Of a stretch of DNA of 64,000 nt, positions 1 to 23,788 are shown piece after piece (the first letter of the stretch is position 1; the number at the start of each line of letters is the position of its first letter). Source of the stretch: Ridgeia piscesae. Taxonomy: Eukaryota; Annelida; Polychaeta; Sabellida; Siboglinidae. The position numbers and the translations under genes are program-made. Below the pieces are notes generated by a model. It saw only the letters and a program-made list of their open reading frames with translations, made no database searches and had not been told where the DNA came from. The stretch covers positions 62,001-126,000 of the forward strand of contig JAODUO010001069.1 of NCBI GenBank assembly GCA_025642075.2, in the 5' to 3' direction.

Positions 1-54
1 ATACATACGTATACACACGCATGTACACATGCATACATACACACACGTGTATAC
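1..54. repeat. degenerate ATAC/ACAC microsatellite
   Basis: Low-complexity alternating purine/pyrimidine sequence made of atac, acac and gtac steps. It continues beyond the left edge of the window. Confidence 0.75.
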
Positions 55-86
55 GCGCCCAGCCAACGAGCTAGTTGGCTGGGCGC
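55..86. other. perfect 13-bp inverted repeat (hairpin)
   Basis: The arms gcgcccagccaac (55-67) and gttggctgggcgc (74-86) are exact reverse complements around a 6-base spacer. It lies about 130 bp upstream of the beta-carbonic anhydrase start codon. It could be a cruciform, the end of a mobile element, or chance; nothing in the sequence decides. Confidence 0.7.
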
Positions 87-213
87 TTATTACCAGATAT
101 TTTTTGCAAGCTATCATGACGTCACTATGGTGTAATTATGACGTTTTGATGATACCTTGGAGACATTAAGAACATTCGCACTAAGAGAAGACGTGGCCAG
201 TGACACATCCACG

Positions 214-10590
<10,377 letters not shown>

Positions 10591-10625
10591 TTGTTTACAA
10601 AATATATATATGTTATTGTCACCAG

Positions 10626-10631
10626 AATAAA
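10626..10631 (+). terminator. AATAAA polyadenylation signal
   Basis: Canonical hexamer 35 bp after the carbonic anhydrase stop codon. The implied 3' UTR is very short. Confidence 0.7.
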
Positions 10632-10689
10632 GGGTTTTCATCGTACGTGTTTTAATAAAAAATATTATTGCATTATCTCTCAATTTGAA

Positions 10690-10965
10690 GGAAGTAGTTT
10701 TACTGTGTGAATACACCGTAATTTCACTGTCTGTGTGACTGAAGAAAGCACAGTATTTTCACTGCGTCGACAAAATATAGTATTTTCATTGTGTGAAGAA
10801 AGCACAGTATTTTCCCTGTGTGGTGGAAGCATATAGTATTTTCATTGTGTGAAGGAAGCATAGTATTTTTACTGTTGGAAGGAAGCATATAGTATTTTCA
10901 CTGTATGAAGAAAGCACAGTATTTTCGCTGTATGGAGAAATAATAGTAGTTTCACTTTGCGTAGC
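10690..10965. repeat. degenerate ~28-35 bp tandem repeat
   Basis: About eight imperfect copies of gaagaaagcacagtattttc(a/g)ctgtgt, with indels between copies. Confidence 0.8.
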
Positions 10966-11160
10966 GTTTGTAAGCCAATACGTATGTGACACTTAGTATA
11001 AGCAGTCGCAAAATTACGAAATGGAGAGTTGTACGTTTTACATTCCACAGGCCCCTCTTCATTTGTTGAAATACAGGTTCAGCTGTGTTAGATTTATATT
11101 ACTATAAGCACACTTAAAACGACGTTTTAAGAAATAAAATAATTGTGTCTATATTAATAT
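10966..11160. other. short unique spacer
   Basis: No feature recognised. Confidence 0.4.
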
Positions 11161-11406
11161 CGTGCGCGTGCGCGTGCGCGTGCGCGTGCGCGTGCGCGTG
11201 CGGCGCGTGCGCGTGCGCGTGCGCGTGCGCGTGCGCGTGCGCGTGCGCGTGCGCGTGCGCGTGCGCGTGCGCGTGCGCGTGCGCGTGCGCGTGCGCGTGC
11301 GCGTGCGCGTGCGCGTGCGCGTGCGCGTGCGCGCGTGCGCGTGCGCGTGCGCGTGCGCGTGCGCGTGCGTGTGCGTGTGCGTGTGCGCGTGCGCGTATGC
11401 GCGCGT
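11161..11406. repeat. (GTGCGC)n microsatellite
   Basis: About 245 bp of alternating G/C/T steps with a few slips, for example cggcgc near 11203. Z-DNA-prone. Confidence 0.97.
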
Positions 11407-11989
11407 GTTTAATTGTGTTTTCAAGGCTACGAGCGCTTATGGGCAAATACAGCGAGTGTTGCTATTAAATGACTACTATGGCGAAATTTACGTTCAGAAA
11501 ATATTTTCATTTTAAGTTTTCCTGCATATTTCATCTAACTTTTGATATTTGTAATGTTTAACGGAAATTTAAGGATTGTTCTTAACCTTGTGCAATAGCG
11601 ATAGTTTTTATCATATTAGTGTTTGTACCGTGATTCATCATTGTAAGATGAGATGATAATTAATGTAAATGCGGGATTCAACGGATGTCTGGATGGTGCA
11701 TGCTGAGTAAATACACCTTCATAATGTTATAACACGGGACAAAATGCCACTATTGACATCTTGCCTCATGTGATTTAGTCACTATATAATCGCGAATAGG
11801 ACGTAGACTAATTCAAGTACCTGGGATCAGTAATCAATAAATATTGAGCAATCGACGAAGATGTGGACTTTCGAGTGCAAGCCGCATGGTCAAGCTGGCG
11901 GAAACTGACCTGTACGGTATAAGAAGATGCCCCTAAAACTGAAATCAATGATGTACGAGGTCATCATTAGACCTGCCCTGTATGGGAGT
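11407..11989. other. unique intergenic sequence
   Basis: No gene-like or repeat feature recognised. Confidence 0.4.
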
Positions 11990-13204
<1,215 letters not shown>

Positions 13205-13285
13205 CTCAACATCGAGTAAGTTCTAAGAATCTAATAACTCGCTAACTAAGTGAGTCTAAGAATCTAATAACTCGTAGACTGACTC
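13205..13285. repeat. short tandem duplication with AGTCTAAGAATCTAATAACT
   Basis: The block tctaagaatctaataactcg occurs twice about 45 bp apart, with related sequence between. Confidence 0.75.
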
Positions 13286-13730
13286 GGCGTCACTGCTGAT
13301 TGGAAAGGTGGTAGGTGATCGACGATAGGGCTTGGGCACCTTCGCAAAACCAACAAAAAGGTTAGCTTTACTATAACCATGTTTATTGTATGTATAATTA
13401 ATAGGGGTATACCATGATTAGGTAACAAGATACCGTTTACAGAATTAAATGTCTTAATTCAGTCAAAATTATGACAATTTTAATTTAAGAAAATTATGCA
13501 AAATTTATGAACTCTTGTCTGCACAACCTGCTTTGTAGCACATACGACGTTCATACTTCGATTACTGTATTGAAACACATTAAAAAACTGTAGCATTTAG
13601 TTTTCAGCAGGCTTAATTACCAGTATAGGATGTCAACATATATATTTGTTAAATCTATTTCTTGACCTAGATATGGTATGACCTTGAAATAACATTTAAT
13701 ATTCAATATTACCTATATATCTTGTGAGTT
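13286..13730. other. unique AT-rich sequence
   Basis: Nothing recognised. Confidence 0.4.
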
Positions 13731-13881
13731 TAAATTTTATGGAATGTTTATAAATAATTATATATTTCCACGAAACAAGACATCTAGCGAGTCTCTAGAT
13801 GAAGCTAAATTTATGGAATGTTTATTAAATAATTATGTATTTCCACCAAACAAGACGTATGGAGAGTCTCTATAGATGAAG
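13731..13881. repeat. ~75-bp tandem duplication
   Basis: Two copies starting taaatttt(a)tggaatgttta and ending gagtctct...agatgaag, about 90% identical by eye. Confidence 0.85.
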
Positions 13882-14058
13882 ATATGGTTACAGGTTTGTA
13901 GTCTGGAGTTCCTGTTGGCAGACGGACTCAGTCAAGGATGTCGTCACATGATTACAGTTGAATCACTGCCGTGCTGCGACATAACTGTGTCTGAAGACAC
14001 TTGGTTCTGATGGCTGCCATACAGGTATCATTTTCATCTCTTCTGCGTCAGTTCCTGC

Positions 14059-14956
14059 CAGGGCTTTATGCAGGATAAAATTATTGCCAGTCACACATGT
14101 TTTGGTGGACAAATGGATGTTAACTGTTAAGCCAGTTTACAAAGTTTTAAATGTGTCTGATGAACTGAAATGCACTACAAACACACATGTGACACCAATT
14201 CCACTAACTTTCAAGGCATAACTAACAAAATCTATGGTTTTGGAAGACCTTTCTTTGCTCCTTCATTTTTTGTACTCGTCCACCCATATTTCTACCCGTC
14301 CATATTCGTTTTTACCTGTCCAAATGACGGGTGGACGGGTCTCTACATAAAGCTATGGTTCCTGCACTGTTGTATGTAGAAATACCTGTGAAACATTTGA
14401 CAATGACCTGATTGTTTGCTGGTGTGGTGGACAGCCTACTGTGATCAGTGTAATGGCAACAACTCCTTCCACTCCAGCAAAGTGTTCGGAAACTACCTAA
14501 ATCACATCTAATATATTGCACGTTTAAATATGAACTGAGCCAGTGGACTGACTGATACAAGTTTATTGGCTCAGGCATCGGGACTGACCTTGTTGTTCAG
14601 GTCATTCCCCAGTCTCCTGTCACCTCTGGGAACTTTAGATTGCTGATGGCATAGCTTTATGTAGAGACCTGTCCACCCGTCATTTGGACGGGTAAAAACG
14701 AATATGGACGGGTAGTAATATGGATGGACGGGTAACAAAATGAAGGAGCAAAAAACAAAAACAAAAGGTCTTCCAAAACCGTAGCTATTGTTACTTATGC
14801 CTTGAAAGTGAGTGAAAATGGTGTCACATGTGTGTTTGTAGTTCATTTCAGGTCATCAGACACATTTAATAGTTTGTAAACTGGCTTAACAGTTACATCC
14901 ATGTGTCCACCAAAACATGTGTGACTGGCAATAATTTGATCCTGCATAAAGCCCTG
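14059..14956. mobile_element. foldback element with ~300-bp inverted arms
   Basis: The left arm (14059 to about 14355) begins CAGGGCTTTATGCAGGA; the right arm (about 14648-14956) ends TCCTGCATAAAGCCCTG. The arms match along their length, including CACACATGTTTTGGTGGACA near the ends and repeated ACGGGT/ACCCGT blocks toward the centre. The spacer is about 290 bp. No open transposase and no clear target duplication. The CAGGG terminus is hAT-like, but this alone does not assign a family. A diverged copy of one end lies at 50026. Confidence 0.85.
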
Positions 14957-16254
14957 GCTGATGGAGATATAATATGAGAGATGATACAGATATCACACTT
15001 CTAGTCTCTCCTACCTCTCTCGATTTAAACTACGGTAGTATACAATATGATAAAGAAAACCACTAACTTAAATCCTGATGTAATATCTGATAGTCTACAA
15101 ACCTAATCATCTTGATTACACATTAATTACTAAAAATATCACTTGTGTCCTTGAAGTCCTAAAGCTCAACAAAGATAACTGGACATGGAAAGTGTTTCTA
15201 TCGGACCATCGTTTCTAACTGAAGTTATTAAATATATCACTACTAATGTCCACAATGTTTGTATGCCTCAATGTCCTCGTCTTCAATGATGATAATTATT
15301 ACTCAAAGCTGTTTCTATCAGGCTACTATTTCTAACTCAGGTTATGAATATGTCTCTACTGTGTCCACAATGTTCGTATTCACTACACTAAGATTGTGAA
15401 CTTCACAATGTTCACAGATTCAGTCTCTTCAGTGATTTCCAGGTTCCATGATCTACAAAGATGTGCTGGTAGTACACCAGACCATTTGTCAGATGACGTC
15501 ACATTATATGATAGTGGTGGTTATCAGATGGTGGTGCGTGTATGTCGTCAGATATAGAATATGTCGGTCTACTATTTTACCCTTTTCGCATCTGCCTCTT
15601 CATCTTGTAGTTGTAGATTCAGCATTCTAACGCATGCATATTCCCCTTACTATGGCCTGCATGCTGGTCTCCTATTCCTAGTCAGTTAGCATTGACCTAA
15701 TCAGTTCAGTCACTGTATATTAGAAATCAGATACTCACGGGAAATGTTCTAATTACTCAGTCATTTGCAGAAGATTTTTCCAATGTTTGTTTCAAGAACT
15801 TTAATACAGGCGATTATCTAACAGGCCTGGCTCCGTGGGCACCAGACATGAAGTTACATGGTGCAAATCTTCTTCTGTCGTATTCATGTGTACCCGGGAG
15901 ATTTATCGTTGAAGACAGAACATGTTAAATGATTGTACCATTTATTGTGGTGTGCTCGAAATAATAAAAAAAATAAAAAAATAAACCCCAACTAGGAAAT
16001 GCAGAAACTACTGCAGCTGAGCACCGGCTCAGTACAAGTACAGTAGTCTATCAGTAGCTATGCTACATGTCTTTGCGGTCTTTCATGTTTCTTTGCTTGC
16101 GTTAAGGGAGTGAAGAGAACAAAACACCCAGTCTGTTGTCTGCATCCTCCTTAATTACTCAATCCTTGCTCCCACCGATCCCTTTAGATAGGTCAGTGCT
16201 TGCTCCCCAGTGGAAACTGGATATGACTCCCATTTGCGTTGGTCAAAACAACGA
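14957..16254. other. unique intergenic sequence
   Basis: AT-rich, with an A-rich AATAAA-like stretch near 15960-15985. No gene recognised. Confidence 0.4.
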
Positions 16255-16900
16255 TAATGTCAGAATTTGTGACATGACGATTGTGCGCAAGTGACTTACT
16301 TCATCGATATCAGTGTTGACGCCAGACTGTTGACGCCAAAAGATGGTTAATTTACATGTCCCCCGATATCAGTGTTGACGTCAGACTGTTGACGCCAGAG
16401 TTATACAGGTGTTTGATAACTGTCCGCATTCACAAGTAAAGAAACTAAAGTGTCATCTTCGACCAGTCAAATGATATCAACATCCACTTTCACAACAAAA
16501 AATCTCCATCATTATAATCCTTCTGACAGTATTTTCAGACACGTTTATAGATTGTGAGTTTAGACCCAGTTTCTTGTGGTCAGTTAAATGTCAGTCATTA
16601 TCTGGTGTGTGTGATGTGACATACATCAGCTGGTTCAAGTGGGAGATGCTGGGTATTGTATCAGGGTGGACATTGGTCAGCAGTCAGCAGTGAAAGTCAT
16701 TGTTGAGAAGTCTAAAGAAATGTCACATCTAACATGACTGCGACATATGTTAACACATTTCACTGAATATGACACGAAACAATTGTCACCAGGTTTACTG
16801 TAGTTACTGGGAAGTGAGCCATTATTAGAGCAATTATAAAGTGACACTGACACGTCAATGTCTTGTCTTTCTCCACGTGCCAATTTGAGCTGTCGGTTCT
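16255..16900. repeat. segmental direct duplication, copy A
   Basis: Runs from gtcagaatttgtgacatgac through the paired gttgacg(c/t)cagactgttg blocks to the cacgtgccaatttgagctgtc region. Copy B is at about 17895-18630 with high identity and several indels. Confidence 0.85.
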
Positions 16901-17894
16901 GTCATTGGGCATCCGTGAAGGTCGTTGTCATGGAAACTAAAAAAACAACAAATGACTGTGGACATCACTTAAACATGTCACTGAGTATGACACATTAAAC
17001 ATTTGCCACAAAACTTACAACATTTGTCTCTTCACACTGACCTGAATGAAGCAACTTTGTGAAGGAATAACCTGTGAAATGTCAAAAAATGACGTGCCAT
17101 GGCATCAATGTCGGTGTCACTGGTGTGTCGTCAACGTCACCTTGTTGTCAACAGTGGCTCATGGTATCATTGCTTTCTGCTGTCATTACCTTTTTTACTC
17201 ATTTATAATCCTTTTTACACGTCCAGTGATATTGCCATCTTTCCAAGACAGGTTTTGCCCGTCCAAAAAGACGGGTCAGCATAAAAATGTAGTCCGTACA
17301 TTTGAGGACTCTCATCAACCAAACTCATCCAAACACATCATCGATATCAGCATTTACCCCAACAAACGGTTTAGCAGCACATTTGCTAAAATCAGGGGGG
17401 TTGCGTCTTCCTTCTGAGCACATTGGCAGATGGCCTTGTGTCCATTGAAAATGTCATGTTCAGGTGTGTCAACAACGACTTAGTTGTGCCTCCCTCCATA
17501 GCAAGGACGAAAATAAAAGCCTGTATCTTCTTTATATATAACAATGTTTTCTCCACATGTATATATGAATCTGTCAGCTCATAGGTTAGTTTTTTACTTC
17601 CCTTCTGAGTCAGAGATGACAGAGTTACGCATCGGTCAACTGTTCAATGCTGGTCGCTGCTCCACGGGACATAACATGACTCATATTACCGCAGAAAATT
17701 CGTTGAGGGATTTTAATTGGCTAAAATGCATTTTCAGTAACTAGTTAGTAATCCGGTAGGTTCGCGACGATCGTATTGTATCGTTTTAGATTTGATCAAT
17801 AGGCATTGTTGCCTTTGTGGAAGATTGACATTCCGAATAAAAATAGGGCAAAAATATTCCATAATTTTGCTGTTGTCCGTCAGACTACCGTCAA
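16901..17894. repeat. diverged members of local repeats plus unique sequence
   Basis: 16905-17040 is a diverged copy of the ~180-bp unit found at 18588-19540. 17218-17345, from ccagtgatattgccatcttt to catcatcgatatcagc, recurs at 17995-18120. The rest is unique. Confidence 0.75.
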
Positions 17895-18630
17895 TGTAAT
17901 GTCACAATTTGTGACATGACGATTGTGCGCAAGTAACTTACTTCATCAATATCAGCGTTGACACAAGACTGCTGATGCCATGGTTATTCAGGTCCAGTGA
18001 TATTGCCATCCTTCCAAACAGGTTTTACACGTCCAAAAAGATGGGTCAGCATAAAGATATGGTCTGTACATTTAACGACTCTCATCAACCAAACTCATCC
18101 AAACACATCATCGATATCAGCGTTGACGTCAGACTGTTGACGCCATAGTTATACAGGTGTTTGATAACTATCCAGCATTCACAAGTAAAGAAACTAAAGT
18201 GTCGTCTTCGACCAGTCAAATGATATCAACATCCACTTTCACCAAAAAAAATCTCCATCATTATCCTTCTGGCAGTATTTTCAAATACATTTATAGATTG
18301 TGAGTTTATGCCAAATTTCTTGTGGTCAGTTAAATGTCAGTCATTATTAGGTGTATGTGATGTGACATACATCAGCTGGTACAAGTGGGAGATGCTGGGT
18401 ATTGTTTCAGGGTGGACATTGGTCAGCAGTGAAAGTCATTGTTGAGAAGTCTAAAGAAATGTCACATCTAACATGACTGCGACATATGTTAACACATTTC
18501 ACTGAATATGACATGAAACAATTGTCACCAAGTTTATTGTAGTTACTTGGACGTCAGCCATTATCAGATCAATTATAAAGTGACGTCAATGTCTTCGTCT
18601 TTCTCCACGCGCCAATTTGAGCTGTCAGGC
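17895..18630. repeat. segmental direct duplication, copy B
   Basis: Matches copy A at 16255-16900 and also contains the second copy of the ccagtgatattgccatc block. Confidence 0.85.
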
Positions 18631-19540
18631 CATTCGTGAAGGTAGTTGTCATGGAAACTAAAGAAACAACGCATCTAAATGACTGTGACATCACTTAAAC
18701 ATGTCACTGAATAGGACACATGAAACATTTGCCACAAAACCCACCCAACATTTCTCTCTTCTGTGAAATGTCAATGTCTTCGTCTTTCTCCACGCGCCAA
18801 TTTGAACTGTCAGGCCATTCGTGAAGGTAGTTGTCATGGAAACTAAAGAAACAACGCATCTAAATGACTGTGACATCACTTAAACATGTCACTGAATAGG
18901 ACACATGAAACATTTGCTACAAAACCTACCCAACATTTCTCTCTTCTGTGAAATGTCTTCGTCTTTCTCCACGCGCCAATTTGAGCTGTCAGGCCATCTG
19001 TGGAGGTAGTTGTCATGGAAACTAAAGAAACAACGCATCTAAATGACTGTGGCATCACTTAAACATGTCACTGAATAGGACACATGAAACATTTGCCACA
19101 AAACCCACCCAACATTTCTGTCTTCTGTGAAATGTCAATGTCTTCGTCTTTCTCCACGCGCCAATTTGAGCTGTCAGGCCATCCGTGAAGGTAGTTGTCA
19201 TGGAAACTAAAGAAACAACGCATCTAAATGACTGCGACATCACTTAAACATGTCACTGAATAGGACACATGAAACATTTGCCACAAAACCCACCGAACAT
19301 TTCTCTCTTCTGTGAAATGTCTTCGTCTTTCTCCACGCGCCAATTTGAGCTGTCAGGCCATCCGTGAAGGTAGTTGTCATGGAAACTAAAGAAACAACGC
19401 ATCTAAATGACTGTGACATCACTTAAACATGTCACTGAATAGGACACATGAAACATTTGCCACAAAACCCACCCAACATTTCTCTCTTCTGTGAAATGTC
19501 AATGTCTTCGTCTTTCTCCACGCGCCAATTTGAGCTGTTG
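18588..19540. repeat. ~180-186 bp tandem array, ~5 copies
   Basis: The anchor cttcgtctttctccacgcgcc recurs near 18592, 18778, 18957, 19141, 19321 and 19506. Units alternate between those with and without an extra caat in gtcaatgtctt, giving about 180 and 186 bp. Repeated minus-strand open frames here are by-products. Confidence 0.95.
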
Positions 19541-20120
19541 TGCCTTGTTGACAGATTTGTTACTTTGTTTCTAAAATATGGATTCTATGTGATATGGGAT
19601 ATGGGAATGGCAGTCAAAGACAGAGAAAGCACCACTTGTTAGTGGTTGATCTGTAGACTTTCCGACTTTCATCACCCAAACTCCTCCAAAGATGTCAAAA
19701 AGTTCATTTCAAAATCACAAAGGTGTCAGCAGCACAACTTACATACTTCAGTTCTCTGCCAGCTACCAACATATCATCCAGTTCTGTACAAATGGCAACA
19801 GTACAGCTACGAATTATAGAGTGAAACTTGAAATTTGTGTTGAACACATTATGTGCGCGTGGCACACTGAATTCTGCCCACTTTCTTCGCTGGTCACTGT
19901 CGGCTCTCTCTCCTTAGTGGGCCTCAGCCGGCCTTGAGTCATGTCTATCCACTGTCGTATCATGGTCACATTCCCTTGCCACCAGAGGGCGCTACGCGTC
20001 ACTTTGAATATCTCGGATGGCAATGGTGTTGGGCATGCACCATCTGTAGAGACTAACCATCTGTAATGATAACTGATCAGCAGCCGGGGCAGTTGATCGG
20101 TCAGCGAATCAACATTGACC
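19541..20120. other. unique sequence
   Basis: No gene-like feature recognised. Confidence 0.4.
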
Positions 20121-20123
20121 ACA

Positions 20124-20180
20124 CCTCATTGTTTGGTTAATAGTCGGCGCAGTCGTTAACAGAAACCTGGTTAGCTTTGA
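20124..20180. repeat. copy of a segment shared with 28812-28880
   Basis: cctcattgtttgg ... gttaacagaaa ... ggttagctttgac occurs in the same order at both places, probably from the same LINE 3' UTR. Confidence 0.6.
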
Positions 20181-20373
20181 CTCTTCCAAGTAAAACTCTG
20201 TCTGCGACATGGCACTGAAACCGTCGTCTCTGATTGGACAATTCCATATCGTGTAAACAAGACATTGATGGAAAATACAAAAGACTTGGACCAGAGTCTC
20301 TGATGGATAAACCCTGAGCTGTGAACTGAGGTATCTGTGTTGAGGTGAAATGTCAGGATAATACATCAAGTAT

Positions 20374-20415
20374 GGTGTACTTTTCCCTGCTGATGTACAG
20401 CAGGGAAAGTACACT
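20374..20415. other. near-perfect hairpin, ~18-bp arms
   Basis: gtgtacttttccctgctg and cagcagggaaagtacac surround the five-base loop atgta. Further partial copies of acagggaaaagtac follow to 20472. Confidence 0.75.
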
Positions 20416-20699
20416 ATATCTGATGTACAAGTACAACAGGGAAAAGTACCAGTACAACAGGGAAAAGTACTGACACATTTTATTAGTCCAAAGTCATCAT
20501 CTAAAGTTAAGTCTTTGCAAATGACATACATGTTGGAATACTGTATTGTTGTAGGGTAAGCCAAGTGTTGTTTGGAATGGAACACATTCATTGACACATA
20601 ATTTATGTTCTAGTGTAATATAATTATCTGCAATCACAGTAACACAATAATCATGCCATAGTTGTCATTACAAATAGTGGCTGATTATAAGCGCATAGA

Positions 20700-22449
20700 T
20701 CTAGAATTGTGTAGTATGTCATTTAACAGAGCAATACTTGAATGCCTCAGATACATATAAAGTAACTTAGCCGAAGTCAGGTGAATGTGTCACTTTGCTT
20801 CAATGTCTCTTTCACTCTACAAGTCTCTGATGTGACACTGAATCCTGCATCAGTCAATTGACAGTTCCACATCGTGTCAACAAGACATTGATGGGACAAA
20901 TTGAAGCTGAAAGTGTAATTAATACGAGTATTCTACATAATCTAAATTGATGCAGGGAGTAAATAACAGTAACTAAACAAACACAGGTTGTGGCAAATTT
21001 TGTAAAATATCGACACAATCGGACGTTATTAACACAAGTATTGAAGCAAGAGTAATTTTGTAATATCAGTGTCTCACATGACACTGAGCCATTGTCCTTT
21101 AGATGACAATGTCACAAAATTGACACTATAAGTGTAGCTAACATCAACATTCTGCATAATCAGAATTTGTAATAAAACACAGCATGAATCAGTTGTGACA
21201 TTGATGAAACATTGAATGTCACAACCATTGTCCTTTTGATGACAGGGTCTGTGTCTCCGACACACCGCTGAATCCATTGTCTTTTAGGTGACACTTGCAC
21301 ATCCTGTCAACCTGAAAAGTGTCCTTATTAGTTGTGTCCACACAAGGACACAAGGACAGGTTGTCAGCAGACATTTTACTGCTGTTTATAAGGGAAATAT
21401 ACATGACAATTGTAAGCACATGAACAAGGAAAATACCGTATCTGTAATATTGTCAGCATGGAAAGATTACAGTTTTGAAAGATGCAGTTTGCAAAAAGTT
21501 AGAAAATGTAATGTCATACTGTGTATCAGATGTGACATTGGTGAAACATCAAAGATAACATCGTATGCCTGATACCACATGTCACTTGTGACATTGACAA
21601 TACAGAATGATGCTGTAACAAACATAATTAACATTCCACATGTATGCATGGGAATAATTGTACATCCATTAAACCTTTGAAATTCCTTAAAAAATAAATA
21701 CTTTTTGACACATAATTTTTTTATGAAACTAAATTATCTAATGAAAAAATAATTATTTTAAACAAAATCATCCAAACCATAAAAAATTTGTTTTCTTTTC
21801 AGAAAATTTTTCCCAAACATAAAAAGAACGGGAAGGGTGAATGTGTCACTTTGAATGTCCCCACTAAATTTGGCCTAACCTCCTTTTGGTTCCCACTGTA
21901 AAGCGCATTGTTGGCCACAAAAGGGGCGGCCAAAAACAAAAGACAGGACAGTAATCGTACCCCAGGTTGTGGAAAATCTGAGAAAATATTGTCACAATCG
22001 GATTTATTAAAAAAGTAGGAAGGAACTGTGTAAATGTGTCACTCAACAGAGGCATACTTGACCGTCCCATGTCAACTTTTGTGTGTCACTTGAAGTCAGG
22101 TGAATGTGTCACTTTGCTTCTGATGTCTCTTTCACTCTACAAGTCTCTGATGTGACACTGAATCCTGAAACATGCGTCATTGAATTGACAGTTCCACATC
22201 GTGTCAACAAGACATTGACAGGACATCAGTGATAAGGATGTCATATGCCAGGTATAATGTGTCAAGAGTGAGATTGACATTAACACAATTGACACTATAA
22301 GTGTAGTTAACATCAGTATGTATTCTGCATAATCAGAATGTATGCTTTGTGATAAAACACAGCATGCATGAGTTGTGACATTGATAAAACATTGAAGATA
22401 AGTTTTCCATAACCAGAAGGTAGGCCGGGAGTAAGTTACAGAAATAAAC
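20700..22449. repeat. dispersed GTCAC-rich repeat family
   Basis: Blocks recur in shuffled order. gtgtcactttgctt(c)...tctctttcactctacaag is at 20790 and 22107. gacagttccacatcgtgtcaacaagacattga is at 20857 and 22186. ggttgtgg(c/a)aaattttgtaaaatat..acaatcgga is at 20985 and 21964. ttgtcctttagatgacaatgtcac is at 21088. Members also lie at 25942-26040 and 27860-28400. Confidence 0.8.
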
Positions 22450-22964
22450 ATATGTGACGAGTCCTGACGAAATGAGTCACATGTAAAAAAGTCAAAAATA
22501 TTGAGTTATATATATCGTTGGAAAGAGCAAATATTCAGCTTTAATATGGTATATATCTTGTTGCTATAGCGTATTTCTGTCTGAAGTGATGTCACGTTGA
22601 ACACCCAATGGGTTGAAATGTTCAAACTGAGAAAAACCCGTTTGAAGTCTGAGAACATGTCTACTGAAAAATGTATTAGTTACCATGAAGGGATTTCCCC
22701 TTTAAATTTTGCAAAAACTACGATAGTGATGTCCTTGTAAGACACTGAAAATATGAATAAAATGAGGGGGAATATTTTAAAAAGTTATGGAAAAAATAGG
22801 TTAAATGTTTAAACTAGATAGGGATAAATTTAGAACATGCTACTCACAAACAGCCTTAGCTGACCCTGAAACACCCTGATATGATGTAAATAATAAAGAT
22901 ATAAAGGTAGAAAAAAAATGTGTAAACACAAACTGTGCTGAAAGCTACAGAGTCCCACAACAGT

Positions 22965-23403
22965 TCAAACATTGGCATCACAGCCACGACCCCGGCCAGC
23001 ACCGCCACGACCCCGGTCACGAGTTCTCTTCCTAGCTGGTTGAGTTGGGGAAGGCGATGGTTGACGAGGAGGTCGACCTCGGCCACGTTTTCCTCCTCTG
23101 CGCACTGCTGATGCAACGGCAGTCGAAGGCCCAGCCTCGGGGGCAGTTGACGGCCCTGCCACAGGAGAATCTGCCCTCTCAGTGGGGCGAGGACATAGCA
23201 CATCCTTCCATTCTTCCTTCACAAAAGGACGGATGTGAGTGTGAAGGTATTGCTGCCGGTCGTGACTTAAGCCGGGTGGCTCAATGGCGACTGGTGGTGT
23301 AGATGGCAGCGAAGTATCACTGTCCCCCATCAGCCTGAACTGCTCCTCAGGACTGTCACGAGCTGCCTTCATGAAGACGACACCAGGACTGGCTGCGTCA
23401 AAC
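22965..23403 (-). CDS. DUF7869-like transposon protein, C-terminal exon
   Basis: Acceptor ttcacag|gtttgac on the minus strand at 23405-23404, stop TGA at 22967-22965. Encodes FDAASPGVVFMK then DRQQYLHTHIRPFVKEEWKD, blocks I associate with the C-terminal part of this family, followed by a basic Arg/Gly/Pro-rich tail (RGGKRGRGRPP, AT-hook-like, then RDRGRGGAGRGRG). The reading joins in phase with the preceding exon as HFR-FDAA. Confidence 0.75.
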
Positions 23404-23788
23404 CTGTGAACAATTTAACACTGTTTAAAAGCCACTTTTCATTGCATACAGGCAAGTAAATATTTTGCACAAATACAAATAAATATGCAAAACATCTATC
23501 TGTTAGCCATCCAGCAGTATGCTGAAAAATTGTCACATAATACAATTAATGTAATCATGTAACAGAGTAATTATAAACACACAACCTTATCTATGAGAAG
23601 AAACATTAATTATATTTAAAACTATTGAGCATTCTTAGTTATTTCCTTTAATAATTTATTGATTAAATATTTGTTTATGATTTTTTATTATTGGATCTGG
23701 CCTTACAAACAATTATAGATGTTATCATTATTATTTAATGACTTATGCTGTGAATAGCACAGGTGTATATAGATAAAATTGAGTGTAC

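Noticed and set aside
14041..14970. 8-bp hAT-type target duplication around the foldback element
   Set aside because: The flanks gttcctgc and gctgatgg share only four of eight positions.
18691..19422. Four near-identical ~60-codon minus-strand frames
   Set aside because: They are successive units of the ~180-bp tandem array; no splice sites, no domain, and several substitutions change residues freely.
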